Shown: positions 51,351 to 62,745, counted from the stretch's first letter. The stretch: DNA of 64,000 bases from Cordylochernes scorpioides (GCA_030710605.1 CP092869.1:13337295-13401294); one strand, 5' to 3'. Numbers and translations: made by a program. The notes: generated by a model from the letters alone, not told the origin.

Positions 51351-52054
51351 TATGTGATGACAGGGTGACGGTAGAAAACCGTAAGCGGATTGTTAATTGT
51401 TTTATTTACTTTCAGAGTTTCCATTTTCCTTATTGCTGCGGTATATTTAACGATGGTCGCGATATTTCCTCTTCGTAAAAACTCGCTTCGAATCCTCATT
51501 AGAAGATTTTTTTTCTTCAATCATATAATTGCTTCCGTCTCTTAGAGACCCACTATACCAAATATGTTATCTTCTTCTCCTTTCTTATCTCCAACCATCA
51601 TGACTGGATGTAGTAGAATGCGTCTGCCTTTTTCATTAAGACTGGGAGAACTACTCAGTGGCAGGCCGACTTAGCTCCAAAAGAAATGGCCGCCTCTGAC
51701 ATGAGGAACAGACGCCATGTGAGCCACTCCTAACATGGAGTAAAGACGCAGCTCATCCTGTATCCCTGGATTAGGAACCCTTACAGGGTACTATCAGCCG
51801 TGCCAGCTGAACCCAGGTTTTTTAGCGAGCTTGTTACTGCTCCCCCTCCTCCTTTTTCATCCGGGCTTGGGACTGGCAAAGGCGGATTTCATGATCTTCT
51901 ACTTTATTTCAATATAAAGCGCTATAGGTCTTCCTAGGAACACCTGTTGTTGTTGCTTATCCTCAAATTTTAGTATTTGGAGACTGTTGTTTATTTTTCG
52001 AATAGAGTCCTCTGCCTTAGCTCTGAGCCTGTTTTATTTTGAGGTGTTGCAAGC
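51351..52054. other. Unassigned; copy B of 23010-23675
   Basis: Near 51716-51750 a short stretch (GAGCCACTCCTAACATGGAG) is additional to A. No gene. Confidence 0.45.
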
Positions 52055-52385
52055 TTACAAGCAATTTTTTTTTTTAACGGGCAAATCCAAAAACAAATGG
52101 GGTTGTTATGGGACGTAGATCAGATATTTAACTGTAATATAGTCTGAACCAAGCCTGATAACATTTGTTTTTGGATTTGTCCGTTGACGAGAAAACTTTG
52201 CTCTTACCGACAAATCAAAAACAGAGAGAGATATTATCGGATCAGATATTTAGCTGTATAAAAAGTCTGAATCACACTCAAAAACATGTCATTTGTATTT
52301 GGAGATATGCCTCTTGAACAGAAAAAAATTGCTTGAAAGCTTGCAATACCTCATGTAAAACGTTTCCTTTTTTACAAATAAGGGA
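52055..52385. repeat. Inverted pair with CTTGAAAGC-type arms, copy B
   Basis: Counterpart of 23676-23985. Confidence 0.5.
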
Positions 52386-52420
52386 TTATCACAATACTTT
52401 GTGTTTTAATATTTAATTTG

Positions 52421-52725
52421 AGGGTCGGTGGAAGGATGGTCTAAACCTTTTGTTTTCGACCGCTAAGACCCGGGTTCGATTCCCGAATTAGGCACTTTTT
52501 TCTGTTTGAAAAAAAAAATGCTCCAATGGCCCCCGATTCTTGCAAAAGTCCAACCACACCAGCGAGTACAAGTAACCAAAACGGAGCTCTGGCACATTTG
52601 TAAGTTCAAAAGTCGAACTGCTTTTCACATGTGTAGACATGTGGTGTGCTTACAGTAAAAGCAGTCGCCTACTTCTACCCACCATGATTATCATGGCCTG
52701 TACCACGTTTACTAAGGATAAGAAG
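52421..52725 (+). mobile_element. tRNA-derived SINE, copy B of 24053
   Basis: Intact B box GGTTCGATTCC; full body and tail. Confidence 0.88.
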
Positions 52726-53473
52726 AAAAAAAATCAAATTACAATAAGGTTAACCATAATACATAAACAAAACTTATGTAAAATTAGAGAAAAAATAAAG
52801 TACAATGTTGCCGACTGCCTAACTATAAAGAAAAAGAATAATTAAATGTTTTACATAAATAAATACAAAGCACGTTACATCTCAAAGTAAAGAAATTCTC
52901 TTTGCCCAAAAAGCTATTACAATTATTTTATTTCCAAAGCGCTATATCCCGCAAGTGATACTTGCGCCAAACAAGGAGAAAAGTTTATTTACATAAGTTA
53001 TTTACATTATTCAAGGCATGAAAACACTAAAGACCCAGATTTTGTAGAAAGTTTAGAATGTATTTACAAAATGAATTGAACTTTAAATATGATTTTTTAT
53101 CAGAAATCAAATCGTTAAGTTCACAAACAACTACTAGTTCATTCTATAATCTTGAAATGCTGGGCAATCGATCAGTAGATGTCTTGAGGTTTGTTCCTCA
53201 ATACCACAAAAGCAACTTGAATCCTCCATTGCCTTTATTTTATTTTAAAAACTTTTGAAATTTCCGTAGTTTTCCTTATTTGAATATTTCTGGCTAGCTA
53301 TCGCTTACACAAATACATTCACCCAATCAGAGAGTGAGAAGACACGTGTCAACAAGAAACAGCAGTTTACAAACTACCTTGAAGGACAAACATGTTTACG
53401 ATCACCTCTAATCATTACGAAGCAATAAAGAGGAGCATTTATATACTCTAAAACAGTAAACGTTTTTAAGGAA
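52726..53473. other. Unassigned; about 370 bp additional to A
   Basis: 52915-53285 has no A counterpart: TTCCAAAGCGCTATATCCCG at the left, AATATTTCTGGCTAG at the right. Frame 53058-53258 (66 residues) lies in it and is not recognised. Confidence 0.4.
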
Positions 53474-53795
53474 AGCTTCGTCTAATGGTCTAATTCACTG
53501 CGTGTGATACACAAAGTCACAGGTTCGAATCCGCGTGTGGGGCAATTTTTTATAAATTTGCTAATCCTTTATTGGAAATATTTATATTCCTGGGAGAAAT
53601 AATTCCTTTTATTTAATAAAAATACACCAAAACAAAGTTTACAGCTGATATTATCTGGTATAGAATGTATATATTCATTTCAAATTAAAAATTCACATCA
53701 CCAGTTATAGAAAGCTTGGTCTAATTCACTACGTGTAATGCACAAAATACCGAGTTCAAATTCCCATATGTAGAGAAAATTTATAAATTTGCTAA
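53474..53795 (+). repeat. Two tRNA-like repeats in tandem, copy B
   Basis: 53474-53550 and 53711-53790; same structure and B box as 24765-25085. Confidence 0.7.
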
Positions 53796-54229
53796 TTATA
53801 TATTAAAAATAAAAAGAATAAATCTCTTCCCATAATAAAATTTACTAAAAAGAAGCATATGGCTGTTATTATCTAAGTCTATTGATTCGATTCTAATCAA
53901 AATATGTATAATTCTGAATGTGTATATTTCCGATACCATTCTGTCATAAAACGTTGCAAATTCGAATTTCTTCATCCTTTCTTCTCATTCTTCTTCTTAA
54001 GGAAATTGACGCTATCATTTTCCTATCAATGAAGCAAGTCAAAGATTTACAAGATTTTCTCTGATACATTGGCCTATTAGAGCTTTGTCTTCTTGTGCTA
54101 TCTGTTCTACAGTTCGGTAGAAAAGTTGAGAATATCGTTAAAAGTTAAAATGAAGAAGACTAGAATACACGTAGTGTTTGTTGTGTCTTCTACCAAGACT
54201 CTGATTACTTATTTGTATATTGATACTAT

Positions 54230-55195
54230 AGAAAAATAAAACGATTATTGAAGAGGATTATCTTATAAGATACTCCTCGTATAAGATACTCCTCTTCAAT
54301 CATCGTTTTATTTTTCGTATAAGATACTCCTCTTCAATCATCGTTTTATTTTTCGTATAAGATACTCCTCTTCAAGCATCGTTTTATTTTTCGTATAAGA
54401 TACTCCTCTTCAATCATCGTTTTATTTTTCGCATAAGACACTCCTCTTCAATCATCGTTTTATTTTTCGTATAAGATACTCCTCTTCAATCATCATTTTA
54501 TTTTTCGTATAAGACACTCCTCTTCAATCATCGTTTTATTTTTCTTTTGTATAAGATACTCCTCTTCAATCATCGTTTTAGTTTTCTTTTGTATAAGATA
54601 CTCCTCTTCAATCATCGTTTTATTTTTCGTATAAGACACTCCTCTTCAATCATCGTTTTATTTTTCGTATAAGATACTCCTCTTCAATCATCATTTTATT
54701 TTTCGTATAAGACACTCCTCTTCAATCATCGTTTTATTTTTCGTATAAGACACTCCTCTTCAATCATCGTTTTATTTTTCGCATAAGATACTCCTCTTCA
54801 ATCATCGTTTTATTTTTCGTATAAGATACTCCTCTTCAATCATCGTTTTACTTTTCGTATAAGACACTCCTCTTCAATCATCGTTTTATTTTTCGTATAA
54901 GACACTCCTCTTCAATCATCGTTTTACTTTTCGTATAAGATACTCCTCTTCAATCATCTTTTAATTTTTATTTTTATTTTTCGTATAGGTTACTCCTCTT
55001 CAATCATCGTTTTAATTTTCTTATAAGATACTCCTCATCAATCATCTTTTTATTTTTCTTTTTTATTTTTCGTATAGGTTACTCCTCTTCAATCATCGTT
55101 TTATTTTTCTTATAAGATACTCCTCATCAATTATCTTTTTATTTTTCTTTTTTATTTTTCGTATAGGTTACTCCTCTTCAATCATCGTTTTATTT
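54230..55195. repeat. 38-bp minisatellite, copy B
   Basis: About twenty-five units against about eleven in A, with GACACTCC and GATACTCC unit types interspersed; an inverted unit at the left edge as in A. Confidence 0.95.
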
Positions 55196-55321
55196 TTCTA
55201 TTTTAATTCGAAGAGTTTAATTAAGTCAATATTGCTACTATCTATTATTAAATTCATAGATTCAATTGCCATCTTCGATCAAATTTGTAACAAATAAATT
55301 CCATGGCAATGCGTTTCTAAT

Positions 55322-55400
55322 ATGATTCTGTAGACGAGTGGGTAAAACCCTCGATTCCTGACAGCCATGAACCGGGATTGAATCCTGTATAGGACACTTT
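55322..55400 (+). repeat. tRNA-like head without SINE body, copy B
   Basis: Counterpart of 26100-26185. Confidence 0.6.
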
Positions 55401-55479
55401 GTTTTAATATGTGAATAACCTTCATATATAATTCATTGTTGTAAATATCATAAACTAGGTTGTTCTTTTTGAACGGTAT

Positions 55480-55830
55480 AAAGTGATTTTGGAACAAGGC
55501 AATGTGTTTCTTTTTAAAATAGCATCAAATATTTTGGTAAAACCGCTGAGAGGGTTCACCACTGATGATCCAAGCCCTCTCATTCAATAACTTTTATCAT
55601 TGCAGTAAGGTCTGTAGAGATCATATTTGATGATATTTTGGAACAAGTGATTTTGGAATAAGGCAGTGTGTTTCTTTTTAAAATACCATCAAATATTTTG
55701 GTAAAACCGCTGAGAGGATTCACCACTGATGAGCGAAGCCCACTCATTCAATAACTTTTATCATTGAGGTAAGGTCTGTAGAGATAATATTTGATGATAT
55801 TTTGAAAAGAAACACATTGCCAGTGAATTT
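55480..55830 (+). repeat. 190-bp tandem repeat with hammerhead-like core, copy B
   Basis: Two units against three in A. GTTCACCACTGATGATCCAA and ATTCACCACTGATGAGCGAA; AAAACCGC upstream in both. Confidence 0.7.
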
Positions 55831-56374
55831 ATTTGAGTGGAAGTTTATCATTGTTTATTGTTTCTCTTTCTTCGACCACAGGACGTATCAATATAAGACG
55901 CCTGAAATAATGACTTTGGCTTTTTGACTAGATGTCTTAATAAAGGTTGATCGATTGAAAAATTATCTTTAAAAATTAAAAGTATCTTTCATTAACAAAG
56001 AGGCAGCTAATTATTCTTTCAATTTGTAAGAATACTTAATTCATGTTCTCTTATTTATCAAATTATTTTCTCTTAATCGGGTTATAGCATTAACTATAAT
56101 AAATTCGTTTTTTCGTGTTGAATAATTCATGGGGAGTTCACCACAATGGACATTTAAATGAAGGCTGAGGGAACACGCCCTGGAGATTTCACCTCATTAC
56201 AAATGGCAACAAGAATGTAGCAGCGGGCACGCTATTGAGACCATTTCCATACTATTGGAAGGAGTTATGAAAAAAACAAGTATCTTGCCAACAACAAGCT
56301 TGCATGCAACAAAGGTTTGAAACAAAGGAATCTGGCCAAATTACAGGGCGTCTGGCCCTAATAGATTGTTTGGG
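55831..56374. other. Conserved unassigned stretch, copy B
   Basis: Almost identical to 26771-27329 over 56050-56374. Confidence 0.5.
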
Positions 56375-57365
56375 AGCTGGCTGGATAGATACGTGCTGGT
56401 AGATAGCTTAGATATAGCGTCTACACTGGGATGTTCTTGTTCTTACGTAGCAGTGTAGATTGGATGTCCTTACTGGCTAGATACATGCTGGTAGATAGCT
56501 TAGCTATTGACTCTACACTGGGATGTTCTTGTAGATACCTAGTATTGTAGTTTAGACACCCTAAAACTGGCTAGATACGGGCTGTTAGATAGCTTAGATG
56601 TTGCGTCTACTTTGGTATGTTCTTGTTCTTACGTAGAAATGTAGATTGTGTGTGTGTGGATACCCTTACTGGCTAGATACGTGCTGGTAAATGATAGCTT
56701 AGATGTTGACTCTACACTGGGATGTTCTTGTTCTTACGTAGCAATGTAGATTGGATACTCTTACTTGCTAGATACGTGCTGGTAGAGAGCTTAGATGTTG
56801 CGTCTACTTTGATATGTTCTTGTTCTTACGTAGAAATGTAGATTGTGTGTGTGGATACCCTTACTGGCTAGATACGTGCTGGTAGATTGCTTAGGTATCG
56901 ACTCTACACTGGGATGTTCTTGTTCTTACGTTGTAATATGTAGATTGGATACTCTTACTGTCTAGATACGTGCTGGTAGATTGCTTAGATGTTGAGTCTA
57001 CATGTAGATATTCTTGTTATTACATCAGATAAATTTGGTTCTCTTTTCTGGCAAGTTACATGCTCGTAGATAGATTGAATATTGTATCTACACAGGGCTA
57101 GTCTTGTTGATACGTAGTAATGTAGTTAAATATGTTAAATGTTAATGTAGTTGAATGTATAGTTAAATGCCCTTGCAGACAATATACGTTCTGGTAGATA
57201 ACTTTAATACAGTGTCTACACGGGGCTGATCTTATTATTGCGTGGAGGTATAGTTTGTCTACCCTTACTGGCTAGCTAGATAGTCAGTGATGGTAAATAG
57301 CTTAGATATTGTGTCTACAAAGACATTTTCCTGTTCCCACGTGGAGATGTAGATTGACTGGTTAA
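56375..57365. repeat. Degenerate tandem array, unit about 93 bp, copy B
   Basis: About ten units, several more than in A; some units carry a GTGTGTGTGTGGATACCC insertion. Confidence 0.85.
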
Positions 57366-57777
57366 GACAAGTAACGCCCAAAAACTTGTTCGCAAAATGT
57401 GCCAGCAAAAGAACAACTCAATATATTTGAAAGCCTCCATCTCAAAAATTTCCGCAAACAAAAAAGTGTTTTAAAGGAAAAATAAAACCATAATAACATA
57501 CCAGGATTGGTAATACAACTCATTAACGTACAAGGATAACCACTATAGCTGTGAAAAATTCAGCCACATTTCAGAGTTCCCTGTTCACGGTTAACGTAGC
57601 GGTTCATGACACTGTACTTCGCCCAACAGGGAAGTCCCTTACATCATATTTAATTACATGACAATAACGTGTTATCTAGGCATATAAGAAATAAAGATAA
57701 TAAACATGGATTGTTCTCTTTAAAACGCCAAAATCCATAGTTTGATTGAATACCATGTCAGTGTCGCTTATACAATA
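57366..57777. other. Unassigned; copy B of 27961-28740
   Basis: 57560-57645 is the same LINE-related fragment as 28150-28260. Confidence 0.45.
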
Positions 57778-58184
57778 CTAGCCGAATGACCCGGGCAACG
57801 CCCGTGTTTTACCCGATTGAATGTTTTTATTCAAATACTATTTGTTACAATTATAAATTTGGCGCCTTTAATAAATGCATATATTAGTTAATAACTATAG
57901 CCTATGTGCTTTATCTGTCTATGTACTGTTGGCTTCCGTAGGCGTCTCATACTGGGAAAAGGAAAGAGAGGATTCCATTTAGTTATTAACTAATATATGC
58001 ATTTATTTAAAGAGCGACCCGCTCCAAACCAATAGTTACAAAAACGAAAGAGAGAGTGGGGGAGGCATGATGTGGGGGCAAAGGTGGCGTGACCGTAGTC
58101 AACCAATAGGAGGGCGCCATTCCAAAAAAAAAGCAAACAGTGACAGAGGCCGATGAGGAATGACGCTCGTAACTGTATAATATA
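57778..58184 (-). mobile_element. Non-autonomous Helitron, 407 bp, copy B only
   Basis: On the minus strand the element ends ACGGGCGTTGCCCGGGTCAT, TCGGCTAG, then T: a 5-bp GC hairpin (CGGGC/GCCCG) about a dozen bases before CTAG, inserted between A and T. Copy A has the uninterrupted ACAATATAAGCAG. No target duplication, as expected for Helitrons. An internal inverted repeat (AATGCATATATTAGTTAATA near 57873 and its inverse near 57980) is present. The 5' end TATATTATACAG is not a perfect TC start. No Rep/helicase: needs a helper. Confidence 0.72.
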
Positions 58185-58238
58185 TAAGCAGAGTTGTTCA
58201 ATACAGTATTAGAGCTCTAATAAGCGACCTAATGAATT

Positions 58239-58559
58239 TCTTTTTTTTTTGATTATCCCTAGTACACGTGGTACAGGCCATGATAATCATGGTGGGTAGT
58301 TAGCGACTGCTTTTTTACTGTAAGAGCACCACATGACTACACATGTGAAAAGCAGTTTGACTTTGCACTTACAAATGTGCCAGAGCCCCGTTTGGTTACT
58401 TGCACTCGCTGGTGGGGTTGGACTTTTGCAAGAATCGGGAGCCATTGGAGCATTTATTTATTTATTTTTAAAACAGAAAAAAGTGTCCAATGCGGGAATC
58501 GAACCCGGGTCGTAGTGGTCGAAAACCAAACGGTTTAACCAGCCTTCTACCGACCCCCC

Positions 58560-58609
<50 letters not shown>
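58239..58609 (-). mobile_element. tRNA-derived SINE insertion with poly(G) 5' end, copy B only
   Basis: Minus-strand SINE: T10 at 58241-58250 is its 3' poly(A), body 58251-58480, intact B box near 58500, head ending in CCGACC at about 58556. Beyond the head is a C48 run (poly(G) on the SINE strand). The target CCTAATGAATT is duplicated (58228-58238 and 58610-58620); copy A has it once near 28780. A clean, recent retroposition. Proline-rich frames here are artefacts. Confidence 0.9.
58561..58608. repeat. Homopolymer C48
   Basis: 48 uninterrupted C with a further CCCCCCT just to the left. It lies inside the SINE insertion, next to its 5' end. Length may be unreliable in the assembly. Confidence 0.9.
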
Positions 58610-58702
58610 CCTAATGAATTGATTTGGCGAAACCGCTTCATTACAGTGTTAGGCAGGGCCTTCCCAATTCATCGTAGTGAGGACAGGTCACCAAAAACAT
58701 AT

Positions 58703-58918
58703 ATAGTCATTAACAAAACTTAAGGAAGTAAAAAGCCTTTGATGTCGTCTGTCAACTGTGTGTGTGTGTTTTTTTCATTATTATTATTATCAATAAGGAG
58801 GCAGAGGCTATTTAGTTCACACTTAGTTATCTCGTGTGGCTTCAATAAAGGTCACTGTAATATCTTTCAGATATACATGCTAAAAGGTACAACTTCCTTA
58901 AGTTTTGTCCATGAGTGT
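58703..58918. mobile_element. Tc1-like MITE, short form, copy B
   Basis: TTAACAAAACTTAAGGAAGT at the left, ACTTCCTTAAGTTTTGTCC at the right; includes a (TG)n and (TTA)n stretch not in A. Confidence 0.7.
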
Positions 58919-59029
58919 ATCTATATATATCTGTATATGCAATGCTAAATAGATGTTTCTTCACCAAACTACCGAAGCAATTATTGGGAAATTTCACACG
59001 AAGGTAGCTGAAGATATATTTTTGCAGAG

Positions 59030-59260
59030 GCTATTGTTGTTGTTGTTGTCGTGTTCAATGAAGAGCCTCAGATGTCTCAATGCATCTCTATCACAGCAGT
59101 CGCAATGTCCTCTATCTTGGGTGTGTAAAGCTGCTGTTCTGGATCCATGTCAATTTTCTGTTGTTGTTGTGTCCAATAAAGAGCCTCAGATGTCTCCTAC
59201 ATCTCTATCACAGCAGTTACAATGTCTTCTATCGCAGAAGCTATTCAAAAAGTCTTTTAA
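59030..59260 (-). pseudogene. LINE 3' tail, two 118-bp units, copy B
   Basis: Counterpart of 29180-29420. Confidence 0.8.
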
Positions 59261-59449
59261 ATATCATGTTGTAATTTTAATAAAATCTAAAACAATTTAT
59301 TTGTATTTATGATTTTTATCACCAGCGGCATCACTGATAGAGCCAATACATTAGATAGGTTGCTTAATTATTTATTTTTTTTACCCAAGTTGTTTGAGTA
59401 CATTAAATGACTGCGCATCTTAACAAAACATGACTGAAATGCTAATGAA

Positions 59450-59483
59450 TTATACCCGGGCGAAGACAGGTTCAATCAGCTAG
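59450..59483 (+). mobile_element. Helitron-like 3' terminus, copy B
   Basis: CCCGGGCGAAGACAGGTTCA, ATCAGCTAG; slightly better preserved hairpin than A (29600-29630). Confidence 0.5.
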
Positions 59484-59838
59484 AGTTCGTATATAAAACC
59501 CAAACATATAAATCTATTCTGGGTATAAGATTTTAGACATGAAGAGCAGATAAGAGAATTCATGTTCAACAAGCCTCATAGCGACCATGGCTACGTCTTA
59601 GGGCGTCTACACTCATCGATATGAAATACAGCCAGTTTTCACATGTTTGTGCAATATTGAACAAGGTGGGACAGCTTTCTATTCCTTCCCATGTTAATTA
59701 CATGGTCTTGGTCTTGAGGTGGGTAATACCAGCCATCACATCGACCTGTCCACTCTGTGAACTCTCGCGTCCATCGGTGGCGGAGTCTTTCCTGCGGTGA
59801 GCGCCACCAATAAAGACCTTATATATATTTTTTATATA
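59484..59838. other. Unassigned, with GC-rich repeated segment
   Basis: 59755-59825 is the copy of the GGTGGCGGAGTCTTT segment; otherwise as 29631-29990. Confidence 0.45.
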
Positions 59839-59840
59839 TA

Positions 59841-59910
59841 AAGAGACAAGGGTCGCCTCTCCCGTCAAAATAGACGTCTAAAACCAGACGCCATCTATAG
59901 ATTGTCTCTT
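59841..59910. mobile_element. 70-bp MITE with AAGAGACAA ends
   Basis: AAGAGACAAGGGTCGCCTCT ... GATTGTCTCTT with TA outside both ends. Inner pairs GACGTCT/AGACG. Not found at the matching position in A (near 29985). Confidence 0.55.
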
Positions 59911-60311
59911 TAGATCAATTTCCTCCCGGCAAAATTTCCATCTATATTTATATATATTTTTATCTATTTATTCCTATATTTATCATTATAAAATCTTATA
60001 TGAACATTGTAATAAATCAGTTTCAATCTCTCTCTTCCCATGTTGATTACTTCAGTTTGTTCAACACGTACTTCTAACATTCCCCATTCTACTGTTCTAC
60101 CATAACTCTGCAGCCACCTTTCAACACTATAGACACTTCCATTTGACACATTGAAGATACTGCACAAATACTTCTAGTAGAATATAACCACAATTTCAAC
60201 AAATTAAATAAAGAATTATTTATAAAAATAAAGCGTAAACGTGCCATATAAGCTACTTAACGCTATTTTCTCCCTTTTTTTTCAATAAACCGCTTCTTTT
60301 ACTTTCCATAC
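59911..60311. other. Unassigned; copy B of 30300-30599
   Basis: Frame 59964-60167 (minus) is not recognised and broken in A. Confidence 0.4.
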
Positions 60312-60545
60312 TGCGATGAAAAATATTTTGAGATGGCCTGGCTCATCAGTAGTGAACCCTCAAGTAGTTTCGTTAGTTTAATCCACCAGACCGATCTAAT
60401 ACACAGTATTAGAGTATTCTGCTATTGCCCAAAACTACATTTGAGCAGTATATGGTAGATTAAACTGGCAAAACCGCTGGAAGGATTCACTACTGATGAG
60501 CCTCAGGTCCTCCCAAAATATTTCATCGCAATAAAACAGTGGAGA
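60312..60545. repeat. Inverted pair of hammerhead-like repeats, copy B
   Basis: Left arm minus: TTCACTACTGATGAGCCAGG. Right arm plus: ACTGGCAAAACCGCTGGAAG, GATTCACTACTGATGAGCCT. Both arms keep CTGATGAG; GAAAC is kept in the left and changed to AAAAC in the right. Confidence 0.6.
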
Positions 60546-60737
60546 GAAGTTTATTTTTAAATAATGAGTTTTAAATAATTGTATTTTTTATATATCACAC
60601 AGTGAAAATACTTCCACGTGGAAAATTAGGGAAGACAAACTTCAGGATGAGACATCAATTTATTTAAGACAAGAACAAACTATGAATTATAAAATACAAG
60701 ATAAGCAAAGAGGGAAGTTTACAGAGTAACAAATACA

Positions 60738-61170
60738 ACAAACAACAACAAAAAAGCCTTTATTCAGGGTCACTGACCCTATACAGGATTCACCAGAGGT
60801 ATGCATAAGAACAAAGCAGTGAGACAAAGGAAATAACGATATATACAGAAGAAAAAGAAAAAGAAAAAAAAAAGAAAAACAAGAAATAGAAAGAGGGAAG
60901 CAAGAAAAACAACACAAAAAGAGTAGCAGTAAGAAAGTGAGGAGTGAGTGTCACTTGGTCTTCTTCTGAGATATGGACTTGTGGAAACCATAAAACCCCG
61001 TAGCAATATACTTATTCTGGGTCATATTGTCAATTATTGATGGAAGTGAAGCACAGAGTTGCCCAGTTTTGAGCATAAGGGTTCTTCTTTCTTCTTTCAG
61101 AGCATAGCAATCAAAAATATAGTGAGTGATTTCATTTTTTTGTTTTGAATTACAGAAGGTACAAATCGGG
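60738..61170 (-). mobile_element. 5'-truncated LINE insertion with 15-bp target duplication, copy B only
   Basis: Target AGAGTAACAAATACA is duplicated (60723-60737; 61171-61185); copy A has one copy at 31004. Minus frame 60951-61247 includes CTFCNSKQKNEITHYIFDCY then ALKEERRTLML, a Cys-x2-Cys...His...Cys terminal knuckle, running to a stop near 60951, then a 3' untranslated region with an A/G-rich part and a (TTG)n-type tail (60738-60755). The knuckle differs from the neighbouring LINE at 61186, which lies directly next to it. Textbook target-primed insertion with 5' truncation. Confidence 0.9.
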
Positions 61171-61185
61171 AGAGTAACAAATACA

Positions 61186-61590
61186 TAAATATCACACCCA
61201 CACACAAAAGCCTTTATTAGGGACTTGTCCCATACAGATTCTCCCAATTGGGTAAGGTAATAATTGTGTTATTTACATAGAAATTGAACTGGCTTTACTC
61301 TTCATTTCAAAGTCATTCAATTATTTATTAGCCCTTACACAATGATGATCTAAAAATTTATAATAAGCTATTGCCTTAGATTTGTTTGCTGATATTTTGG
61401 AAAGCAATACGTAGGGTGAAATGTTGGTACATTTAATTTGTTGATATAGGGCCTTCCTTTCTTCATCAAGGGCTGTACAATTTTACAGGTAATGGGGGAG
61501 TTCTTCAGTGATTTCCTTGTCACACAGTGTGCATATTAGGTTTTTGGCCTCAAACGTCAGAATGTGGGTTTTTTGAAGACTGTAAATAGT
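61186..61590 (-). pseudogene. LINE 3' end with zinc-knuckle remnant, copy B
   Basis: Counterpart of 31018-31470. Shifted frames; (TG)n tail at the left end. Confidence 0.7.
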
Positions 61591-61984
61591 ATTCTCGATT
61601 GAGCTATGCATCGTTAAATACATAAAAATCAAAATTGATATTATGTTAATAAAATAATAAACACTTTGTTACAATATTGTAGTGACTATTCAAAATATGT
61701 GACGTCCTTTCTATTCGATTCAATGTATCACAAGGCCATATAGAAGTCTGAATGAAAAAGCGTTGAAACAGATGTTGCATGTAACCCATATAGCCAGCCC
61801 CTGGAGATATCAATGTTTGTTTGTGTGCTTTCATTAGCCTAATGATTCCTCTCAAGGATGGAATTGATTGTAATTGCTCTAATCATCTCTGTGGAGTAGA
61901 TTAAAACGTCTCTGTAATCCGTTACCTCATATTGCAGTATCTACCAGCTATAGAATTGCCGTAGCAATCGTTATTAGGAAATTG
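61591..61984. other. Unassigned; copy B of 31471-31810
   Basis: The minus frame 61646-61855 (69 residues, MRGIIRLMKAHKQTLISPGA) matches a 69-residue frame at 31486-31695 almost perfectly, both ending at the same stop. One G/R substitution at residue 3. No family recognised; close identity of the copies alone could explain it. Confidence 0.3.
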
Positions 61985-62060
61985 TAACTCTTTTCATCTC
62001 TACTTTCACGTTGTTCTTAAATCCGTACTGTGGTTTGAAATATTGGAAATCTATATCTCT
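61985..62060 (-). other. Conserved F-K-x-Q-Y-G-F-K tail, copy B
   Basis: Minus: MRDIDFQYFKPQYGFKNNVK, ending KRVTIS and a stop. A one-base deletion separates it from the 11-residue repeats, unlike in A. Confidence 0.4.
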
Positions 62061-62745
62061 CATCAGTGTTTCTTAGCTGTTTGGCTATAGCACATCAGTG
62101 AATTCTCAGCTTTTTGGCCATAGCTCTCATCAGTGTCTCTTCAGCTGTTTGGCTATAGTTCATCATTATGTTCTTAGCTGTTTGGCCATAGCTCTAATCA
62201 ATGAATTCTCAGCTTTTGGCCATAGCTCTCATCAGTGTCTCTTCAGATGTTTGGCTATAGCTCATCAGTAGGTTCTCAGCTGTTTGGTTATAGCTCACCA
62301 GTTTCCTCTAAGCTGCTTGGTTATAGATCACCAGCTTCTCAACACCAGATCCTCAGCTGTTTAGCCATATCTCTCTCATCAGTGTCTTCTCATCTGTTTG
62401 GCTATAGCTCATCAGTGAGTTCTCAGCTGTTTGGTTATAGCTCACCAGTTTCCTCTAAGCTGCTTGGTTATAGATCACCAGCTTCTCATCACGAGATTCT
62501 CAGCTGTTTAGCCATATCTCTCTCATCAGTGTCTTCTAATCTGTTTGGCTATAGCTCATCAGTAAGTTCCCAGCTGTTTGGCTATAACTTGTCAGTGTCC
62601 TCTAAGCTGTTTGGCTATAACTTGTCAGTGTCCTCTAAGCTGTTTGGCTATAACTTGTCAGTGTCCTCTAAGCTGTTTGGCTATAACTTGTCAGTGTCCT
62701 CTAAGCTGTTTGGCTATAGCTCATCAGTAAGTTCCCAGCTGTTTG
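62061..62745. repeat. 33-bp minisatellite, copy B
   Basis: About half the length of A. The right part is a homogeneous run of TGTTTGGCTATAACTTGTCA, GTGTCCTCTAAGC units that does not occur in A, so the arrays homogenised independently. The plus frame 62235-62825 spans it. Confidence 0.93.

Noticed and set aside
58490..58723. 77-residue frame with a polyproline run
   Set aside because: It is the C48 tract read as Pro codons within a SINE insertion; no conservation, absent in copy A.
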